A stretch of DNA of 14,663 nt from Conidiobolus incongruus B7586 (Eukaryota; Entomophthoromycota; Entomophthoromycetes; Entomophthorales; Conidiobolaceae). The stretch lies in assembly GCA_000697335.1 (NCBI GenBank), contig JNEM01008787.1, positions 1 to 14,663 on the forward strand. The letters run 5' to 3'. This document shows positions 9,561 through 14,663 of the stretch, piece after piece; positions within the stretch are counted from its first letter, which is position 1, and every line of letters starts with the position of its first letter. The translations under genes were made by a program, and so were the position numbers. The notes beneath the pieces were generated by a model that did no database searches, was not told the DNA's origin, and was given only the letters and a program-made list of their open reading frames with translations.

Positions 9561-12500
9561 AGTATATTAAAAATACCATAGAATTTAGCTATAATAAATA
9601 AACATATATTAAATTCCAAGAATATTAACTATATTAAATTATTTTCAAGTTATATAACTTAATTAATTTATATATTCAAATTTACAATTTACCAATGAAA
9701 TAATTTTTATATTTATCAAAAATTATTATTTTGTTTGGATATATTAATGGTTAAAAATATTACTGAATTGAAGTGTATATCTAATAATACTGAAGGAAAT
9801 AAATAAGTAGATTTGAATATATATTAAGATAAAATATAGCCCCATTTTTGGTGTTATTTTATCATAACATCAAAGAAATTTAATAGTATATTAAACTTAG
9901 TTCATAAATTATAGTTTATATAATGTATGTTTCAAATGATATATTAGTTAATTAACTTTATATATTTTCAAAATAAAGAATTAACTTTTAAATTTTATTA
10001 ACTAAGAAGATATTAATAATATTTTATATTAATATAAAAAAATTATATTTATAATTTAATTGATTTTATTCTATATAAACAAACTTAAAATCTCTTTAAA
10101 TATATATTAAGATTTGAAAATATTTATATTAAATTTATTGACTTATTAATAACTAATCTTAATAATTGATAAAAAAAATTTTCATTATTATTTTTATAAT
10201 TTAATACTCTTACTTTTTTAATAATTTTTGAAAATTTATATTCATTTGATATAACAAAATATCTAAACTTTATAAAATAGCTATTAAATAATTTAAGTTA
10301 AAAAGTATTACTTAGTTAATATACACTCTATAACGTTTATTATTATTTAAGAATCATATAGGTTTTTAATTTTGTTTTAATATATATATTAAAATACATT
10401 TTATTAATTTTTTGAATTTGAAAATTTAGGATTTGAGATTCAAATAAAGTTAACAATTTTAAATTCTATATTAAATAATCCTTAAATAAAATTTTAATTA
10501 ATGTTTTTAGGTATTATAAGTTACATGTTATTAAGTTTACCATGGAAAATTTACTTGATATTGCAGAACAATAATATTAGAGTTAAGATATATTTTTATT
10601 GTGTACATTTGATAGAAATAATAATTTTAATTTTAAATTTCAAATATACTATTTATTAAACAATGTAATTATCTTTACTTAATAAATACGGGTTTGTTTT
10701 TCTATTAATGATTTCTTTTTATTCAACATAGCGATTAAGCCATGAATCTGAAAACAATTGACAATTAGTTAATTTAGAATAATTTATTTAACATTATATT
10801 AATAATTTATCTTGTGTATAATTGACATTGATATATTATCAATATTTTTAAAGAACTGAATCAAATTTTGCTGATAACAAATTCTACTTTAATATTTGCA
10901 AATATTGATTTGAATAAGTCAAAAAAATTGATTTAAAATAGCATTATTTAATAAAAAAATTAATAAAATATATATTAAATTAATCATGTACAATGATATC
11001 AAGTCTTCAATATAAAAATAACTTAGTATTCTTTTGATATTTGAAAAACAAATATCAATATATCATATATAAATTGATAATATCACATCAGATGAATTTT
11101 AATAAAATCAAAGTTCCCAAGTCTCAAGAAGTGGATTCAAGAAACTTTTGAATTGGTTTATTACTCATTATCAATCCATTATTATTATTATATTTCTTGA
11201 TCTTTGGATTAAAATGTTTTTTCACAAGTAATCAATATTCCTTCAGATATTTCAAATCGAATTATGGCTTGGAATTATTGATTATGCAATCATGGTCTAT
11301 GTTATATTTAATGTGAACTCTTATATAGTTAAGCATATATATATATAATTTTTTAAGCACAATCCTATTAGGTAAAATGATGATTAAATATTATATTATA
11401 ATATTATCAATGTAGCATTATTGAATATTAATATAATCTCTAATATAAATTGTAAAAAATATTTAGATGTATTATTTAAAATCAGAGAGTTTGTATTTTG
11501 AGGTACTTTCGAATTGGGTTTGTCTAATGGTAAAAATATCGAGTACGAGAATATACTTATTAGAATATTTGAAACCTTATTAATGATTGCTAAGACAACT
11601 TTATTTGTTGAAATACTGATATATTATATTGCTCATTAGCTATTAGCTTTGACAATAAGTATACAACTATTAATCTAAAAAGATCAATTTTCATTGCTAA
11701 ATCTTAAAATAAGCAAAATCCCAATCTCCAGGTTATAAGTCACTATGTTAAAGCGTTGGTCAAATAAACTTGTAGTATCTGTTACTATTTCTTTATCCAT
11801 ATTACACATAATCATAATTACCAAGAACTTGAGTAACTTAATTTAAATATATTTTATGAATTTGGATTTTATAATTGGGTTAGATATAACTAAAATCTTG
11901 AATAGGTTTTATTAAAAAATATATAAATAATTCAGTTTGAGTGATATTAACAAAATTGAATAATTAAGTGAATCTTAAGTGATAAGGTTTATTTAACTAA
12001 TTAATATAAAATCAAAATATAAATTTTTTTATTATTGATTAAATTAATCATTAATTCAAATTATAATTATTCTAAAATATTCATAGCATCATTTATTTTA
12101 CAATTATATAAGCTAAACTTACAGGTTAAATATGATTATTTAATAGATAGTAGACTGAATTATTGTATAAATATTAAGAATCTAAATAATTATGAGATTA
12201 TTTATAAATATAAACTATATTATAGTTAAAATAATATAATATTCATTCAATTAACATAGCTTAAATACCTTATTACCATATTGATAATAATTCAATATAT
12301 AATCATTTTTTATTTAAATCTTGATTCCGTAATTATCTTGTAATTTATATAGCATAAAAATAAATTGAATTAACAGCTAAAATGTGTACAATATTAATTA
12401 TATTAAATTTATATATTTAATTAACTGCTCATTACAATGAAATATGACAATTTTCTAAATACTATATTCATTATTAATCTTCCAATTTTTTTTCTTTTTG

Positions 12501-13862
12501 AGTACCTAACATTTTGAATCAAGTAAAAAAGTCTTAAATTAGTAAGAAACTAGTCAAGTATGACAGTATATTGAGTTGTTCCAGATTTGTATAAATAATA
12601 AAAGTTGGATTGATTAGGCCTAAATAAATATTAAAAATAACTAATTACCTCTTATAATACACCAATTTCCACTTGTATTTCGAATATCAAAAGTAAAAGT
12701 TTATGAGGTTTAATACAAGTATAAAGATAGTAATTAATGTGAATAAAAGTGAATATAAGATAAAATATTTTGTATTTTTTAATATCAAAATATTCATAAA
12801 TTTATAAAATGGTCAAATTATTTAAGAAAAATATTAATTAATTTTGTAAATATATATTTTTTTAAAAATTAATTATACATTGCATACTTAAAATAATTTA
12901 AAATTTTTAATTTTTAATTTCACAAGTATTCCGCCAAAAGTGTGGAAAATTCAATGGAAATAAAAGATGTTTATACCAAATTAATAGAGGTCAAGGTTAT
13001 AATTACAAATTTTATACTTGTTTATTGTGTTATTAGTTGAAAAAATTGGCTTTATGATATTTAGTTCTGCTACTCATAATTGAATTTATCTCAATTCTAT
13101 CAGAATTTATGCAGATTCTGCATGAACGTTGGTGGAAATTTGATTAATTATTATCAAATATCAGCAACCTGCAAGATAACATAAAAATAGTCTATGTTTT
13201 CTTAAAAAAATACAAATACTATAAGAAAAGACAATAATTGAGTTATGATATAGTTTGGTATTAATCAGAATAGGTTATAACCATATTAGAAAAAATGTTT
13301 TTAATTGCTTTCAAATTATTGGATTCAGTATAATGATATGACACTAGATGGATATTCTTTGGAGTTAATTATTGTGTGTGAAAAAGGTAATTGAGTTTTT
13401 AAATCACGGGTAATTGTGAGAAAATATATTTGAAAAAAATGTGTTCATTTACCTGGTTGTTTGATTGGATATTCAGTATTTATTCAAATATATCATGTAA
13501 AAATTGAATTTCCGATAAACTAGTCCTGAGTTTTTATTCATATAAAAGCATCAGATATGATATATAAGAAATGAACGTGTTTATTTTGCACTGATATTAT
13601 GGTCAAATTTGTGAACCATAATCTTGAATGTATCCATATCAGGTGAAAACTCAAACAATTGCAGAGATTAGTTAATTACAATTCCATTGTGGATTATAAT
13701 TCAACCTCCAATCATTCCAATAAAGAGCTATTTCGACTAATTGAAGAGTAACGGTACAACTTAATTGGTTAATTAAGGATCAGCTCATAGATGTAAAATT
13801 ATTTATGATTAAAACTTGATGAAAAGTAGTTTTGTGTAAAGTTTTGAAAATTTTGATTTTGA
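9561..13862. other. AT-rich spacer between copies 2 and 3, no gene seen
   Basis: About 4.3 kb without a recognisable gene. A 64-codon open frame at 12035-12229 has no ATG and an Asn/Tyr/Ile/Lys composition expected of random AT-rich DNA. A 45-codon open stretch around 11505-11640 is somewhat less AT-rich and also matches no known family. The last kilobase (about 12900-13860) is visibly richer in G and C and probably includes the control region of copy 3, but I could not identify specific sites in it apart from the TATA box. Confidence 0.55.
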
Positions 13863-13870
13863 TATAAATA
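13863..13870 (+). promoter_or_regulatory. TATA box of nucleotidase copy 3
   Basis: TATAAATA begins 67 bases before the ATG at 13930, matching copy 1 in sequence and nearly in distance. The bases following it also match the relic promoter of copy 2. Confidence 0.55.
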
Positions 13871-13929
13871 CAAATTACTATGCCTTATAATTAAATTATT
13901 CTTTTGGATTCCCATTAAATTGAACCAAC

Positions 13930-14663
13930 ATGAACTTGTTCTTTGCTGGTCTTCTCTTAACTTTAGTCCAAGGTGGTTTTGTTCGCCGTCATACCCCTGG
14001 CACTTATGATCTTTCCATTATTCACACTAATGATATTCACTCTCACTATGATCAAAATAACAAATACGGTACTGACTGTACTCAAGCTCAAATCACTGCC
14101 AAACAATGTTATGGTGGTGTTCCCAGACTTAAGGCTGTGATCGATCAATTGAGAAGAGAGCATCCCAATTCTTTATTATTAGACGCTGGTGATCAATTCC
14201 AAGGAACTTTATTTTACAGTTACTATAAGGGAAATATCACTGCTGAAATCATGAATTTGTTGAAGTACGATGCTATGGCTATTGGTAATCACGAATTCGA
14301 TGATGGTCCCGAAAATATAGCTAGAGTTGCTGACAAATTCAACTTCCCCATCATTTCAGCCAACATTGATGCTAGCAAAAACCCCAAATTAGGACCTATT
14401 TTGAAGCCTTACACTATTATTGAAAAATATAACCTTGGTATCATTGGTTATATCACTCCTACTTTAGCATCTATCTCTAACTCTGGTCCTACTCTCAAGA
14501 TTGTTGATCCTATTGCCCCTGTCCAAAAGGCTATTGATGAACTTCGTGCTAAAGGAATCAAGCGTATTATTGCTGTTTCTCACAATGGTTACCAAGATGA
14601 TGTTAGATTGGCTAAGAACACTAAAGGATTAAGTTTAATTGTTGGAGGTCATAGTCATACTTA
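13930..14663 (+). CDS. Secreted 5'-nucleotidase (CD73/UshA family), copy 3, 3' end outside window
   Basis: The first 244 codons of a third copy, open to the window edge. The ATG has A at -3, a good eukaryotic start context. The protein begins with the signal peptide MNLFFAGLLLTLVQGG and the same dibasic RR at 19-20 as copy 1. It carries the metal-site motifs in the same positions as copy 1: TNDIH (33-37), LDAGD, NHEFD (120-124), SHNG and GGHSH at the edge. It aligns with copy 1 without gaps and I count 17 amino-acid differences over 244 residues (about 93% identical). Eleven of these lie in the first 103 residues. The same extracellular nucleotide-hydrolysing role is inferred. Whether the C-terminal domain and anchor are intact cannot be seen here. 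Confidence 0.9.
   Translation, partial: MNLFFAGLLLTLVQGGFVRRHTPGTYDLSIIHTNDIHSHYDQNNKYGTDCTQAQITAKQCYGGVPRLKAVIDQLRREHPNSLLLDAGDQFQGTLFYSYYKGNITAEIMNLLKYDAMAIGNHEFDDGPENIARVADKFNFPIISANIDASKNPKLGPILKPYTIIEKYNLGIIGYITPTLASISNSGPTLKIVDPIAPVQKAIDELRAKGIKRIIAVSHNGYQDDVRLAKNTKGLSLIVGGHSHT
14251..14663 (+). repeat. Conversion tract in copy 3, matching pseudogene copy 2
   Basis: Partner of 8254-8666, at an offset of 5997 bases. The single difference is at 14375 (G here, A in copy 2), changing Asn149 of copies 1 and 2 to Ser. Confidence 0.88.

Noticed and set aside
11505-11640. 45-codon open stretch in slightly less AT-rich DNA
   Set aside because: No ATG near its start, a TGA just ahead in frame, no recognised motif; runs of this length are expected in several kilobases read in six frames.
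12035-12229. 64-codon open frame in the second spacer
   Set aside because: It starts at TTG, not ATG, has a random AT-rich residue composition, and has no promoter, domain or signal sequence.

Overview
The window looks like nuclear DNA from a very AT-rich single-celled or filamentous eukaryote. The best guess is an early-diverging (zygomycete-type or chytrid-type) fungus, but the sequence alone does not settle this. The reasons are: long, extremely AT-rich spacers of about 4 kb with no genes; coding DNA with visibly more G+C; eukaryote-style TATA boxes about 65 bases ahead of the ATGs; no Shine-Dalgarno sites; and secreted proteins with a cysteine pair and a Ser/Thr-rich tail. The standard genetic code fits.

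The only recognisable genes are three same-strand copies of one gene, an extracellular 5'-nucleotidase of the CD73/UshA family (metallophosphatase domain plus 5'-nucleotidase C-terminal domain). Copy 1 (2046-3974) is complete and looks functional. Copy 2 (7952-9560) is a pseudogene with a lost start codon, a 19-base deletion, at least two further frameshifts and six in-frame stops. Copy 3 (13930 to the window end) is intact as far as it goes and is cut by the window edge. The starts lie 5906 and 5978 bases apart, which suggests an old tandem array of roughly 6 kb units whose spacers have since drifted.

The most interesting feature is how similarity is distributed. The ends of the dead copy are badly decayed. 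Its middle (about 8140-8820) is an open, nearly unchanged stretch that matches copy 3 with one difference in 413 bases and copy 1 with one difference in 299 bases. Similarity stops sharply at 8820/8821. This is best explained by gene conversion among the copies, including into or out of the pseudogene.

By region: 1-1980 is AT-rich spacer; 1981-3974 is promoter and copy 1; 3975-4165 is a short stretch that may hold an alternative last exon; 4166-7876 is spacer with a small AT microsatellite and two small inverted repeats; 7877-9560 is relic promoter and pseudogene; 9561-13862 is spacer; 13863-14663 is promoter and the 5' part of copy 3. No mobile element, tRNA, rRNA or CRISPR array could be supported.
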